64,000 nt of DNA from Aquitalea aquatilis (GTDB taxonomy: Bacteria > Pseudomonadota > Gammaproteobacteria > Burkholderiales > Chromobacteriaceae). Position 1 is the stretch's first letter. Each line of letters starts with the position of its first letter. Below are positions 8,717 through 17,648 of this stretch, piece by piece. The notes beneath the pieces were generated by a model. That model was not told the DNA's origin, did not search any database, and worked only from the letters and a program-made list of their open reading frames with translations. The stretch covers positions 3,720,001 to 3,784,000 of the forward strand of contig NZ_CP039731.1 of assembly GCF_005155025.1 (NCBI RefSeq), read 5' to 3'. The translations under genes and the position numbers were made by a program.

Positions 8717-10693
8717 TCAGTGACTGGTGTGCTGGAAACGGTCTACCAGCTCCACCATCTTGCCGGCAGTGCGGTTAAGCTGGCCGGACAAGGCAGCGGC
8801 CTCCTGCACGATATGGGCATTGTTTTCCGCCAGCGCGGCAATCTTGCTGACATTGGTGGCGACATCGTTGCTGGCAGCAGTCTGCTCTTGCATCGCCAGC
8901 GTGGTACTGCGGCTCTTGTCGGCAGTATCGCTGGCCTTGCCGTGAATCAGCGCCAGGTCTTCCACCGTCAGATCCACCTCAGCCATGCCACCCTGCATGC
9001 GCTGCCGCGCCGTGGCCATCTGCTGCGCCACGCCCTGGGTTTCGCGGCGGATATCTTCAATCAGCGCGGCGATGTCCAGCGTTTCCTTGCTGGTGCGCTC
9101 GGCCAGCTTGCGTACCTCGTCCGCCACCACGGCAAAACCGCGCCCCATTTCGCCAGCCCGTGCCGCCTCGATGGCGGCGTTAAGGGCCAGCAGATTGGTC
9201 TGGTCGGCAATCTCGCGAATGGCGGTGACAATGCTGTGAATACCCTCGGACTTGTCGCGCAGCATGTCCACACTTTCGCCGGTATGGGTCAGGCCATCGG
9301 CGGTTTCACTCAGCGCGGTGGCGGTACTGCGCATGCGGTCGCGACCATCATCCACACAGCCCTGCATGTCCTCGGCCACGCGCATGGCTTGCAAGGCATT
9401 GTCGGTCACGGCGGCAATGCCGGCGGACATTTCCTCGATGGCGGCGGCGATGTCCACGGATGAGCGGCTTTGCACCTCCGCCGTGGAGGCAGCACGGGCC
9501 GATACATCATTCAGTGAGTTGGCTGCCGCCATCATCTGGTGCGCTTCGCTCTTGATCTGGCGCAGGGTGTCGGCAAAGGCGTCTGCCAGATGGTCGAATG
9601 CCTGGCCCATACGGGCAATTTCGTCGCTGCCGGGCAGCGCGGCACGGCGCGACAGGTCGAAGTCGCGGCTCATGCCGCTCATCAATTGCTCCAGCCGGGA
9701 AATCGGCCGCTCCACGCTGTGGTAAATGGCCCAGCCCAGCACCGACAACAGCAGAATGGTGGCGGCAGAACCCAGCAGGGTGAACCACAGCTGGAAGCGC
9801 GCCTCACCCAGCAGCCGCTGCATATCACCATCCAGTTGTCGCAGCAGTTGATCCTGCAGCTTTTTCAGATTGGCCATTTGGGCGCTGGCGGTCTTGAACC
9901 ACAGGGCCGGTGCCACGCCCAGCGGCTGCCCCAAGGGCACGGCCATGATCTGCTGGCGCATGGCCTGTACCGCAGCCGCCTCGGCGGACTGATCGGCCTG
10001 CTGTGATGCCTGGCGAATCTCGGCAGATGCCACCAGCCGCAGCTGGCTGGCACAGGCTTGTTGCCGGGCCTGCATGCCAGCAGCCTGCAGCAAGGCGGCC
10101 TGGTCAAAACTGCCCCGCCCCAGCAGGCCATTGATGAAGCCACGCTCCCGCCCGGCAAATTCCTTCTGGCATTGCAGATTGAGCAGCGCCACCGCATCGT
10201 GCAGCAGCCCGGCATCGCTGGTGCTGCCTGCCAAGCCGGCAATCAGGCCAATCAGCTGTTCGATATTGCCCGAGTAAGCGGCAAACATTTGCGCCGCCGG
10301 CTGGCTACGGCTGTCGATGGCGGCGCGCCCCTGCAGCAGGCTGCGCACCTGACCCTCCGCCGCTGTCGCCTGCGTGGCCTCTGGCAACTGCGCCAGGCTG
10401 GCGTGGAAGTCGGCCAGCGCGCTGTCAGTTTGCTGCCGTGCGCTTTGCAGATCGGCCGGCAGGCTGCTGCCTGCCACGCTCAGAAAGCCATTGCTCAAGC
10501 CCCGTTCGGCCTGCAACTGGTGAATCAGGCTGCTGGCCTTGCCAGCCACCTGCAATAGCTGGCCGGAAGCCTGCAGACGCGACAGGCTGTGCCATTTTTC
10601 CAGCGACAGCACGCCGGCAAGGCCGGCAATCACCAGGACGAAAGGCAGGATCAGCAGGCTCAGCCTGCTGGCAATGGAGAGTCTGGACAACAT
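8717..10693 (-). CDS. methyl-accepting chemotaxis protein with NIT (nitrate/nitrite-sensing) domain
   Basis: A 658-residue chemoreceptor. An N-terminal membrane helix (residues about 8-30) precedes a large periplasmic helical domain with the NIT signature ([17 protein letters not shown]), followed by a second membrane helix ([21 protein letters not shown]), a HAMP segment, and a cytoplasmic signalling hairpin whose tip reads [23 protein letters not shown] domains are known in nitrate/nitrite-responsive regulators such as NasR. Lying between narG and narK2, it probably couples swimming to the same ligands. GTGAGG upstream serves as the ribosome site. A CheR/CheB pentapeptide tether at the C-terminus is not seen. 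Confidence 0.92.
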   Translation of the reverse strand: MLSRLSIASRLSLLILPFVLVIAGLAGVLSLEKWHSLSRLQASGQLLQVAGKASSLIHQLQAERGLSNGFLSVAGSSLPADLQSARQQTDSALADFHASLAQLPEATQATAAEGQVRSLLQGRAAIDSRSQPAAQMFAAYSGNIEQLIGLIAGLAGSTSDAGLLHDAVALLNLQCQKEFAGRERGFINGLLGRGSFDQAALLQAAGMQARQQACASQLRLVASAEIRQASQQADQSAEAAAVQAMRQQIMAVPLGQPLGVAPALWFKTASAQMANLKKLQDQLLRQLDGDMQRLLGEARFQLWFTLLGSAATILLLSVLGWAIYHSVERPISRLEQLMSGMSRDFDLSRRAALPGSDEIARMGQAFDHLADAFADTLRQIKSEAHQMMAAANSLNDVSARAASTAEVQSRSSVDIAAAIEEMSAGIAAVTDNALQAMRVAEDMQGCVDDGRDRMRSTATALSETADGLTHTGESVDMLRDKSEGIHSIVTAIREIADQTNLLALNAAIEAARAGEMGRGFAVVADEVRKLAERTSKETLDIAALIEDIRRETQGVAQQMATARQRMQGGMAEVDLTVEDLALIHGKASDTADKSRSTTLAMQEQTAASNDVATNVSKIAALAENNAHIVQEAAALSGQLNRTAGKMVELVDRFQHTSH

Positions 10694-10785
10694 GACAGCC
10701 TCACAATCGGCGTGGGGGGAGTGGTGTGTTGCAATGCACTAACAGCATAGGCAATTTTTAACTGACAGCAAATATGCCGATAAAG

Positions 10786-10815
10786 TAAAAAAGGGGAAGC
10801 AGCCACGCTTCCCCT
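10786..10815 (-). terminator. intrinsic terminator after narK2
   Basis: On the minus strand the arms AGGGGAAGC and GCTTCCCCT form a 9-bp stem with a 6-base loop (GTGGCT), followed by TTTTTTAC. It lies 40 bases past the narK2 stop and separates narK1-narK2 from the chemoreceptor gene. Confidence 0.85.
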
Positions 10816-10854
10816 GCTCTCCCCGTTACCAGGGAGCTTGTCAGCCGCGCTGGA

Positions 10855-12234
10855 TCAGCAGCGGATTTCCGCGTTCTGGCGCGCGTAGAACCACCAGTTG
10901 ATCAGCACGCAGCTGGCATAGAACAGGATGAAGGCATACAGCGCAGCCTCCACACCACCGGTCATGGCAATGGAAGTGCCATAGCTCTTGGGAATGAAGA
11001 AGCCGCCATACGCACCAATCGCACCAGAGAAGCCCAGCACGGCTGCGGCCTCGCGCGTGGCATCGGCCTGCGCCTGCTTCTGTGCCGCCTCACCCTTGCC
11101 GGCCAGACGCTGATGCAGCGTCAGGAAAATCACCGGCACCTGCATGAAGGTAGAACCATTGCCCAGCCCGGTCAGGGCAAACAGGCAGAGGAACATGGCG
11201 AAGAAGCCCTGGAAGTTGCCACCCTGGCCAGCATGCGGCAGAAAGCCCAGCACGCCGCCCACTGCCAGCATCATCAGCACAAACACCGCCTGGGTCACCT
11301 TGGCACCGCCGATCTTGTCCGCGATCCAGCCACCGACCGGACGGGCCAGCGCCCCCACCAGCGGGCCGTAGAACACATACTTGGTGGGGTCTACATCCGG
11401 GAACTGGCCTTTCATCAGCAGCGGGAAACCAGCGGAGAAACCGATAAAGGAGCCGAAAGTGCCGATATACAGCCAGCACATCAACCAATTGTGCTTGCGC
11501 CGGAAAATCACCACCTGGTCGGCAAACGAGGCGCGGGCCGAGGCAATGTCATTCATGCCCAGCCAGGCAGCGACAGTGGACAGCACGATGAACGGCACCC
11601 AGACAAAACCGGCATTCTGCAGCCACATTTTCTTGTGCACCGCGCCCTTGATCCAGGTTTGCGGGTCGCCGCCAAAGGCACCGAACACGCCCATGGTGAT
11701 CACCAGCGGCACCACAAACTGCACCAGCGACACCCCCAGGTTGCCCAGACCGGCATTCAGACCCAGCGCCGTGCCCTTTTCCGCCTTGGGGAAAAAGAAG
11801 CTGATATTGGACATGGATGAGCTGAAGTTACCGCCACCAAAACCGCACAGCAGCGCCAGCACCACCATGGTGATGTAGCTGGTATTCGGGTCCTGCACGG
11901 CAAAGCCGATGCCGATTGCCGGAATCAGCAGGCTGGCAGTGGACAGGGCCGTCCATTTGCGGCCACCAAACACCGGCACCATGAAGCTGTAGAAAATCCG
12001 CAGGGTGGCACCGGACAAGGCCGGCAGCGCCGCCAGCCAGAACAGCTGGTTTTGCGAATAGCCGAAACCGATATTCGGCATGTTCAGCACCGCCACGCTC
12101 CACACCTGCCAGATGACAAAGGCCAGCATCAACGCCGGGATGGATATCCACAGATTGCGCCGTGCTACCGCCTTGCCTTGCTGCTGCCAGAATTCGGCAT
12201 TCTCCGGTTCCCACCGGTTAAGTATATGTGACAT
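10855..12234 (-). CDS. narK2: NarK2-type nitrate/nitrite transporter (MFS)
   Basis: A 12-helix major facilitator protein of 459 residues. The NarK nitrate signature is visible (LLCGFGGGNFSSSMSNISFF, continuing FPKAEKGTALGLNAGLGNLG), placing it in the group usually assigned nitrate/nitrite antiport. I start at MSHILNRWEPEN because it follows GGAGGACTTG with ideal spacing; the longer frame adds 12 residues without support. It lies 53 bases after narK1 on the same strand, so the two are probably co-transcribed, giving a nitrate importer plus an exchanger that also removes nitrite made by NarG. Confidence 0.93.
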   Translation of the reverse strand: MSHILNRWEPENAEFWQQQGKAVARRNLWISIPALMLAFVIWQVWSVAVLNMPNIGFGYSQNQLFWLAALPALSGATLRIFYSFMVPVFGGRKWTALSTASLLIPAIGIGFAVQDPNTSYITMVVLALLCGFGGGNFSSSMSNISFFFPKAEKGTALGLNAGLGNLGVSLVQFVVPLVITMGVFGAFGGDPQTWIKGAVHKKMWLQNAGFVWVPFIVLSTVAAWLGMNDIASARASFADQVVIFRRKHNWLMCWLYIGTFGSFIGFSAGFPLLMKGQFPDVDPTKYVFYGPLVGALARPVGGWIADKIGGAKVTQAVFVLMMLAVGGVLGFLPHAGQGGNFQGFFAMFLCLFALTGLGNGSTFMQVPVIFLTLHQRLAGKGEAAQKQAQADATREAAAVLGFSGAIGAYGGFFIPKSYGTSIAMTGGVEAALYAFILFYASCVLINWWFYARQNAEIRC

Positions 12235-12287
12235 CAAGTCCTCCCTGACGGCACGCTGACCGTCAATCAAAAATGGGGTTGGCGCGA

Positions 12288-13541
12288 TCAGGCCGACTGT
12301 CTGGCAACGCTGGCCACGGCCTTGCCCTGCGCGGGCTTAAAGGAAAAATGCATCCACACCAGCGATACGCATACCGTGCCGTACAGCAGCATGAAAGCGC
12401 TGGTACGCACACCGGTCACATCCAGCAGCACACCGAACAGGATGGGCAACAGGAAACCGCCCATGCCGCCAGCCAGGCCTACCACGCCGGATACCGCGCC
12501 GATATTGTCGGGAAACTCATTGGCAATGAACTTGAACACCGACGCCTTGCCGATGGCCATGGCAATGCCCACGCCAAACAGCATCAGGGTGAACTGGGTC
12601 ACGCCCAGGCCGATATGAAAGCTTTGCACGCCGTGCGTGGTGGTAATGCTGAAGTCGGTTTGCGGGTAGGACAGGATGAAAAAGGCCACCCAGCAGGTCC
12701 ACATCACGCCCCAGGTCACCTTGTAAGGGCCGAAACGGTCGGACAGCCAGCCGCCCATGGCACGCAGCACGCCGCCCGGCAGGGAGAAACAGGCCGCCAG
12801 AAACGCGGCATGCTTGATATCAAAGCCATACTCGCCAACGTAGTATTTGGTCATCCACAAGGCCAGCGCCACATAGCCGCCAAACACCACCGAGTAATAC
12901 TGGCAATAGCGCAGCACCGCCGGGTCTTTCATCAGGGCCAGCTGCTGGCGCAGGCTCACCTTGCTGCTGACCAGATGGGCCGAATCCTGATAGGAAAACA
13001 GCCAGAACAGGATGGCCGTTACCAGCATGGTGATGGCGTATACCGTGGGCACCATTTGCCAGCCAGCCACGGCAATAATGGTGGGCGCCACCAGTTTGGT
13101 CAGCGAGGAACCGGCATTACCGGCACCAAACACCCCCATGGCCATGCCCTGCTGCTCGGGACGGAACCAGCGCGCCACATAAGGCGTGCCTACCGAAAAA
13201 GCACCGCCAGCCAGCCCTACCAGCAGGCCGATGGCCAGAAACTGCCAGTAAGCGGTGGCGTACTGCATGATGAAGATGAAGGGCACGCATACCAGCATCA
13301 GCACAAACATCACGATGCGGCCGCCGAAACGGTCGGTCCAGATGCCCAGTGGTACGCGAATCAGCGAGCCGGACAGCACCGGCGTCGCCGCCAGAATGCC
13401 GAATTCGGTTTCATTCAGGCCCAGATGCTGCTTGATGGGGATGCCCAAAACCGCAAACATCATCCAGATCATGAAACAGATGGTAAATGCCAGGGTGCTG
13501 GATGCCAGCACGGCGTACTGCTTGAAGCGTGGGGAAGCCAT
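12288..13541 (-). CDS. narK1: NarK1-type nitrate transporter (MFS)
   Basis: A 12-helix major facilitator protein of about 417 residues with the NarK1-type motifs FTICFMIWMMFAVLGIPIK in helix 1 and AGGAFSVGTPYVARWF plus GVFGAGNAGSSLTKLV in the nitrate signature region. This group is usually assigned proton-driven nitrate uptake. The chosen start (MASPRFKQYAVL) follows AAGG at a suitable distance; an ATG 11 codons upstream (position 13574) is possible but lacks a ribosome site. It is first in a narK1-narK2 operon and divergent from narXL. Confidence 0.93.
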   Translation of the reverse strand: MASPRFKQYAVLASSTLAFTICFMIWMMFAVLGIPIKQHLGLNETEFGILAATPVLSGSLIRVPLGIWTDRFGGRIVMFVLMLVCVPFIFIMQYATAYWQFLAIGLLVGLAGGAFSVGTPYVARWFRPEQQGMAMGVFGAGNAGSSLTKLVAPTIIAVAGWQMVPTVYAITMLVTAILFWLFSYQDSAHLVSSKVSLRQQLALMKDPAVLRYCQYYSVVFGGYVALALWMTKYYVGEYGFDIKHAAFLAACFSLPGGVLRAMGGWLSDRFGPYKVTWGVMWTCWVAFFILSYPQTDFSITTTHGVQSFHIGLGVTQFTLMLFGVGIAMAIGKASVFKFIANEFPDNIGAVSGVVGLAGGMGGFLLPILFGVLLDVTGVRTSAFMLLYGTVCVSLVWMHFSFKPAQGKAVASVARQSA

Positions 13542-13788
13542 GGTGCCTTGCTCCGCGATGGGGATAGCAGGCATTTAACCCTGATACGCACACGGGAAAT
13601 ATTCGCCGATAGCAGCAAAACGCGCAGCATGAGGAGCTAGCCCGACCCTGCAGATGGGGAAGCCGGACTAATCACAAAGTAGCATGCCACCCCGCGCGGC
13701 CTTAGCCATTGCAGCCGGCCCCGGACATGTCACGCCACTGCGCCCTACCCCTTACGGAGAATTGCTGTCCGGCAGGCCAGGGGTTATT
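13542..13788. promoter_or_regulatory. divergent narK1 / narX promoter region
   Basis: About 250 bases between the narK1 and narX starts must carry both promoters. One plus-strand heptamer TACCCCT at 13746-13752 fits the NarL consensus TACYYMT, but a single 7-mer may be chance and no paired 7-2-7 arrangement was seen. No clear FNR box was found. The stretch is GC-rich and contains no other gene. Confidence 0.3.
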
Positions 13789-15753
13789 GTGGGCAGCATT
13801 GCCTTTGGCAATACCATGCCACCCGCCACCCGGATGCCCCGCACGATGATGCTCTACCAGACCCCGCGCCTAAGCAGCCTGTCCACCAAGCTCTTGCTGC
13901 TGACCATCGCCTGGCTGCTGCTGGCCATGACCTCCATCGGCTACACCCTCATCCTGTCGTGGAAGCTGGAAGGCGGCGCGGCCGCCATCAACGATGCCGG
14001 CAGCTTGCGCATGCGCAGCTACCATATCGCGCTGCAAGTAAGCGAAGGCGCACCGCTGGCCGCCATTCATGAAGGCGAGCAGCAGTTCGCCGCCATCCTG
14101 GCCCGGCTGAAGCAGGGCGATCCGGCGCGGCCGCTGTTCCTGCCGGACAATGCCACGGTCAGGCAGCAGGTGCGCGATATCGAGCACTCATGGCAGTCCG
14201 ACATGCTGCCGCTGCTGGAAACCACAGCCAGTCAGCATGCCGGCCAGCGCCAGATGGAAAGCCCGGACATCGCCCGCTTCGTCAACCGTATCGACCGCCT
14301 GGTCAAGCTGGTGGAAGAAGACAACGCCCGCAATACCACCCTGCTGCGCTTTTTCCAGATGGCGCTGATCGCCATGGCCATCATTGGCTCGTTCAGCATG
14401 ATGTTCCTGCTGTTCCTGCTGGTGATCCGGCCACTCAACACCCTGGGCGAAGGCATGCTGCGACTGCGCGACGGCAATCTGGACGCCCGGGTCAGCGTGG
14501 ACAATAACGACGAATTTGCCACCATTGCCACCGGTTTCAACCAGATGGCCGACCGTTTGCAGGACCTGTACGCCACACTGGAACAGAAAGTGGCCGACAA
14601 GACCCGCTCGGTGGAATACAAGAACCGCCAGCTGGCCGCCCTGTACAACGTCACTGCCTTCCTGCATGACTCGCACAGCCTGACCGACATGTGCAGCGGC
14701 TTCATCGAGCGGCTGATCGAGCTGACCGGTGCCGATGCCGGCAGTGTGCGGCTGGTGGATTTCAAACGCGGACGGCTGGAGTTGATCGCCCAGAACGGCC
14801 TGCCGGCCGAACTGCAGGAAGAAGACGATTGCGCCACGCTCAATGGCTGCCTGTGTGGCGATACCGTGCCGCAGCCCTTCTCCGTGCTGCATCGCTTCGA
14901 CCAGTTGCCGGCGGCGACCGAAAAGCACTGCCAGCGCGCCGGCTTCTCCAGCATTGCCGTGTTTCACATCCGGCACAACCAGACCAATGTCGGCATTTTC
15001 ACCCTGTACTTCTATCAGGACCCCAAGCTGGCCACGCAAGACCAGTTTCTGCTGGAAACCCTGGGCAGCCATCTGGGCGTGGCGGTGGAAAACCACCGCC
15101 TGGCAGCCCGCGACCGCCAGTTTGCCGTATCAGAAGAGCGCAACCTGATGGCCCAAGGCCTGCACGACAGCATTGCCCAGTCGCTGTCCTTCCTGAATCT
15201 GCAAGTACAGATGCTGGACGCCGCACTGGCCGAGCAGCAAATGGAGCAGGCGCAGGAAAACCTTGGCTTCATCCGCGCCGGAGTGCAGGAATGCTATGAA
15301 GACGTGCGCGAACTGCTGCTGAATTTCCGCACCCGCATCAGCAAGGAAGACTTTTCCGATGCCGTGCGCACCCTGCTGGAGCGCTTTGAAAAGCAGACGC
15401 ACATCCCCACCCAGCTCAATATGGGTGGTGACGGGCTGGCGCTCAATCCACAGCAGCAGTTGCAGCTGATCTTCATCCTGCAAGAAGCGCTGTCCAATGT
15501 GCGCAAACATGCGCAGGCACAGCGCGTACGCATAGAAATACTCAACCAGGCCGATTTCAGCATGAGCATACGGGACGACGGCTGCGGCTTTGATGAGGAT
15601 GTCGTTGCCACCCGCCGCGCCAGCCATGTCGGGCTATCCATCATGCAGGAGCGCGCAGCCCGCATTCGCAGCCAGATCAGCATTCATCCCCATCCGCACG
15701 GCGGCACCGAAGTACAATTGCTGCTACCACAAAGTGAAAGACAAGCCGCATGA
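13789..15753 (+). CDS. narX: nitrate/nitrite sensor histidine kinase NarX
   Basis: Domains in order: membrane helix 1 (LLLLTIAWLLLAMTSIGYTL), a periplasmic helical sensor with the P-box-like INDAGSLRMRSYHIALQV, membrane helix 2, HAMP, a GAF-like domain with several cysteines (CATLNGCLCGD), the HisKA_3 H-box (AQGLHDSIAQSLSFLNLQV, phospho-acceptor His) and a HATPase domain (NVRKHAQAQRVRIEI). This is the NarX/NarQ layout. The start is uncertain: GTG at 13789 has AGGGG five bases upstream; ATGs at 13684, 13816 and 13846 are alternatives. The stop overlaps the narL start by four bases. Confidence 0.93.
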   Translation: MGSIAFGNTMPPATRMPRTMMLYQTPRLSSLSTKLLLLTIAWLLLAMTSIGYTLILSWKLEGGAAAINDAGSLRMRSYHIALQVSEGAPLAAIHEGEQQFAAILARLKQGDPARPLFLPDNATVRQQVRDIEHSWQSDMLPLLETTASQHAGQRQMESPDIARFVNRIDRLVKLVEEDNARNTTLLRFFQMALIAMAIIGSFSMMFLLFLLVIRPLNTLGEGMLRLRDGNLDARVSVDNNDEFATIATGFNQMADRLQDLYATLEQKVADKTRSVEYKNRQLAALYNVTAFLHDSHSLTDMCSGFIERLIELTGADAGSVRLVDFKRGRLELIAQNGLPAELQEEDDCATLNGCLCGDTVPQPFSVLHRFDQLPAATEKHCQRAGFSSIAVFHIRHNQTNVGIFTLYFYQDPKLATQDQFLLETLGSHLGVAVENHRLAARDRQFAVSEERNLMAQGLHDSIAQSLSFLNLQVQMLDAALAEQQMEQAQENLGFIRAGVQECYEDVRELLLNFRTRISKEDFSDAVRTLLERFEKQTHIPTQLNMGGDGLALNPQQQLQLIFILQEALSNVRKHAQAQRVRIEILNQADFSMSIRDDGCGFDEDVVATRRASHVGLSIMQERAARIRSQISIHPHPHGGTEVQLLLPQSERQAA

Positions 15754-16406
15754 CACCCATCCGCATTTTGCTGGTTGACGACCACACCCTGTTCCGCAGC
15801 GGCCTGAAGGCGCTGCTGCAACGACAAAGTGATTTCGACATCATTGGCGAAGCGGCCGACGGCCTGGAAGGCGTCAAGCTGTGCGAACAACTGAAGCCGG
15901 ACGTGGTCCTGCTGGATATCGACATGCCGCAGATGAACGGGCGCGAGGCGCTGGCACAGATCATGGTCAGCCAGCCGCAACTGGCGGTGCTGATGCTCAC
16001 CGTATCGGAAGACGGTGAAGATCTGGCCGAATGCCTGAAACTGGGCGCGCGCGGCTATCTGCTGAAAAACATCAATGCCGACTTCCTGCTGGCCAGCATT
16101 CGCCGCGCAGTGGATGGCGACAGCGTGCTGTCGCCGGAAATGACCTCACGGCTGCTGCAACAGCTACGCAGCGTCGACACGCAGAAAAACAAGCCGACCG
16201 GGCTGGATCAACTGACCCAGCGTGAACGCGAAATCCTGGCCTGGCTCAGCCGGGGCATCAGCAACAAGGAAATCGCCCGTGCGCTGGATCTGGCCGAGAG
16301 CACCATCAAGGTGCATGTACAGAACATCCTGCGCAAACTGAACCTGAACGGCCGGGTGCAGGCCGCGCTGTTTGCCGTGGAGCACGGGCTGGACAAGCTG
16401 CCCTGA
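15750..16406 (+). CDS. narL: nitrate/nitrite response regulator NarL
   Basis: A 218-residue response regulator. The receiver domain begins IRILLVDDHTLFRSGLKALL with the phospho-acceptor Asp in VVLLDIDMPQMNG. The C-terminal LuxR/NarL helix-turn-helix reads LTQREREILAWLSRGISNKE and STIKVHVQNILRKLNL. Partner of the overlapping narX. In known systems NarL-phosphate activates narK and narG promoters in nitrate; here the target narK1 is divergent from the pair, which suits that role. Confidence 0.95.
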   Translation: MTPIRILLVDDHTLFRSGLKALLQRQSDFDIIGEAADGLEGVKLCEQLKPDVVLLDIDMPQMNGREALAQIMVSQPQLAVLMLTVSEDGEDLAECLKLGARGYLLKNINADFLLASIRRAVDGDSVLSPEMTSRLLQQLRSVDTQKNKPTGLDQLTQREREILAWLSRGISNKEIARALDLAESTIKVHVQNILRKLNLNGRVQAALFAVEHGLDKLP

Positions 16407-16539
16407 AGCCAGGGCGGTATCCGCCCTTTCGCACCAGCCCCCTACTCCCTCAGACCTAGCGAAAACCCCACCACCGGCCAACTGGCAAGCCCGCTGGATG
16501 CGCCTACACTCTGGCCATTCTCCCCTCAGAGGGTCAGCC

Positions 16540-17514
16540 ATGTTACGCGACCGTTTTGGCAGAAGCATCGACTATCTGCGGCTATCCGTTACCGACCGCT
16601 GCGATCTGCGCTGCAGCTACTGCATACCCAAGGGTTTCAAGAACTTTGAAGAACCGGCCAACTGGCTGGGCTTTGCCGAAATCCAGCGGGTGGTGGCAGC
16701 CTTTGCCCGCCTGGGAACCCGGCGCTTTCGCCTGACCGGCGGCGAACCGCTATTGCGGCGCAATCTGCCAGAGTTGATCGGCATGCTCGCCAGCCAGCCC
16801 GGCGTGGACGACCTGTCGCTCAGCACCAATGGCACCCAGCTGGCCGCCCAGGCCGGTGCGCTCAAGGCGGCAGGCTTGCAACGGCTGAACGTCAGCCTCG
16901 ACTCGCTACGGCGAGACTGCGTCGCCAGCATCAGCGGCAGCGACAGCCTGGAGCAGGTATTGCAGGGACTGTCGATCGCCCGCGCTGCCGGTTTCAAGAG
17001 CATCAAGATCAATATGGTGCCACTGGCCGGCGTCAACGACCACGATATCGACGCCATGCTGGCTTACTGCAAGACACATGGATTCATCCTGCGCCTGATC
17101 GAAGCCATGCCCATGGGCCATACCGGCCAGCAAGCAGACGGGCTGGATTTGTCACAGCTCTTGCACAGCCTGAGCGAACGCCATGGCCTGACCCCCAGCG
17201 CGCTGAGCCTGGGCGGCGGCCCTGCCCGCTACTGGCAAAGCCAGGACGGCAGCTGCACGCTGGGGCTGATTACGCCGATGTCGCAGCATTTCTGCGCCAG
17301 CTGCAACCGGGTGCGCCTGTCGGTGGATGGCACCTTGTATATGTGCCTGGGACAAGAGGAAAAGCTGGAACTGCGCCCGCTACTGCGCGCAGGCTGCAGC
17401 GATGCCGAACTGGAAACAGCCATTCGCACCGCCATCGAACTGAAACCGGAACGCCACGAATTCAACCAGCAACCGCAGCAAATCATGCGTTTCATGTCGA
17501 TGACCGGGGGCTGA
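16540..17514 (+). CDS. moaA: GTP 3',8-cyclase MoaA (molybdenum cofactor synthesis)
   Basis: A radical SAM enzyme for the first step of molybdopterin synthesis, GTP to 3',8-cyclo-GTP. The SAM cluster motif CDLRCSYC lies near residue 25, followed by FRLTGGEPLLRRNL. The second cluster needed for GTP binding is seen as FCASCNRVRLSVDGTLYMC. It is 324 residues, near the usual 320-340, but ends in NQQPQQIMRFMSMTGG rather than the common GG-terminated tail preceded by a longer helix. The start follows GAGGG; the longer upstream frame overlaps narL. Its place next to narXL fits a copy dedicated to supplying nitrate reductase. Confidence 0.93.
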   Translation: MLRDRFGRSIDYLRLSVTDRCDLRCSYCIPKGFKNFEEPANWLGFAEIQRVVAAFARLGTRRFRLTGGEPLLRRNLPELIGMLASQPGVDDLSLSTNGTQLAAQAGALKAAGLQRLNVSLDSLRRDCVASISGSDSLEQVLQGLSIARAAGFKSIKINMVPLAGVNDHDIDAMLAYCKTHGFILRLIEAMPMGHTGQQADGLDLSQLLHSLSERHGLTPSALSLGGGPARYWQSQDGSCTLGLITPMSQHFCASCNRVRLSVDGTLYMCLGQEEKLELRPLLRAGCSDAELETAIRTAIELKPERHEFNQQPQQIMRFMSMTGG

Positions 17515-17533
17515 GGCCAGCCCATCATGCAAG

Positions 17534-17565
17534 GAGCGAGCTGCCGGCCAAGGCAGGGCTCGCTC
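17534..17565 (+). terminator. hairpin after moaA, probable terminator
   Basis: GAGCGAGCTGCC pairs with GGCAGGGCTCGCTC across a 6-base loop, with a two-base bulge. It lies 20 bases past the moaA stop and before the convergent CHAT gene. No strong T-run follows, so termination may be weak. Confidence 0.5.
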
Positions 17566-17648
17566 ATCCCACCGCGCGAGTCAGTCCCCTGGCTTGTACC
17601 AAGTCCCCGTCCCCGCATGACGCATATTTTTACCGTCAGCCGCTGTTT

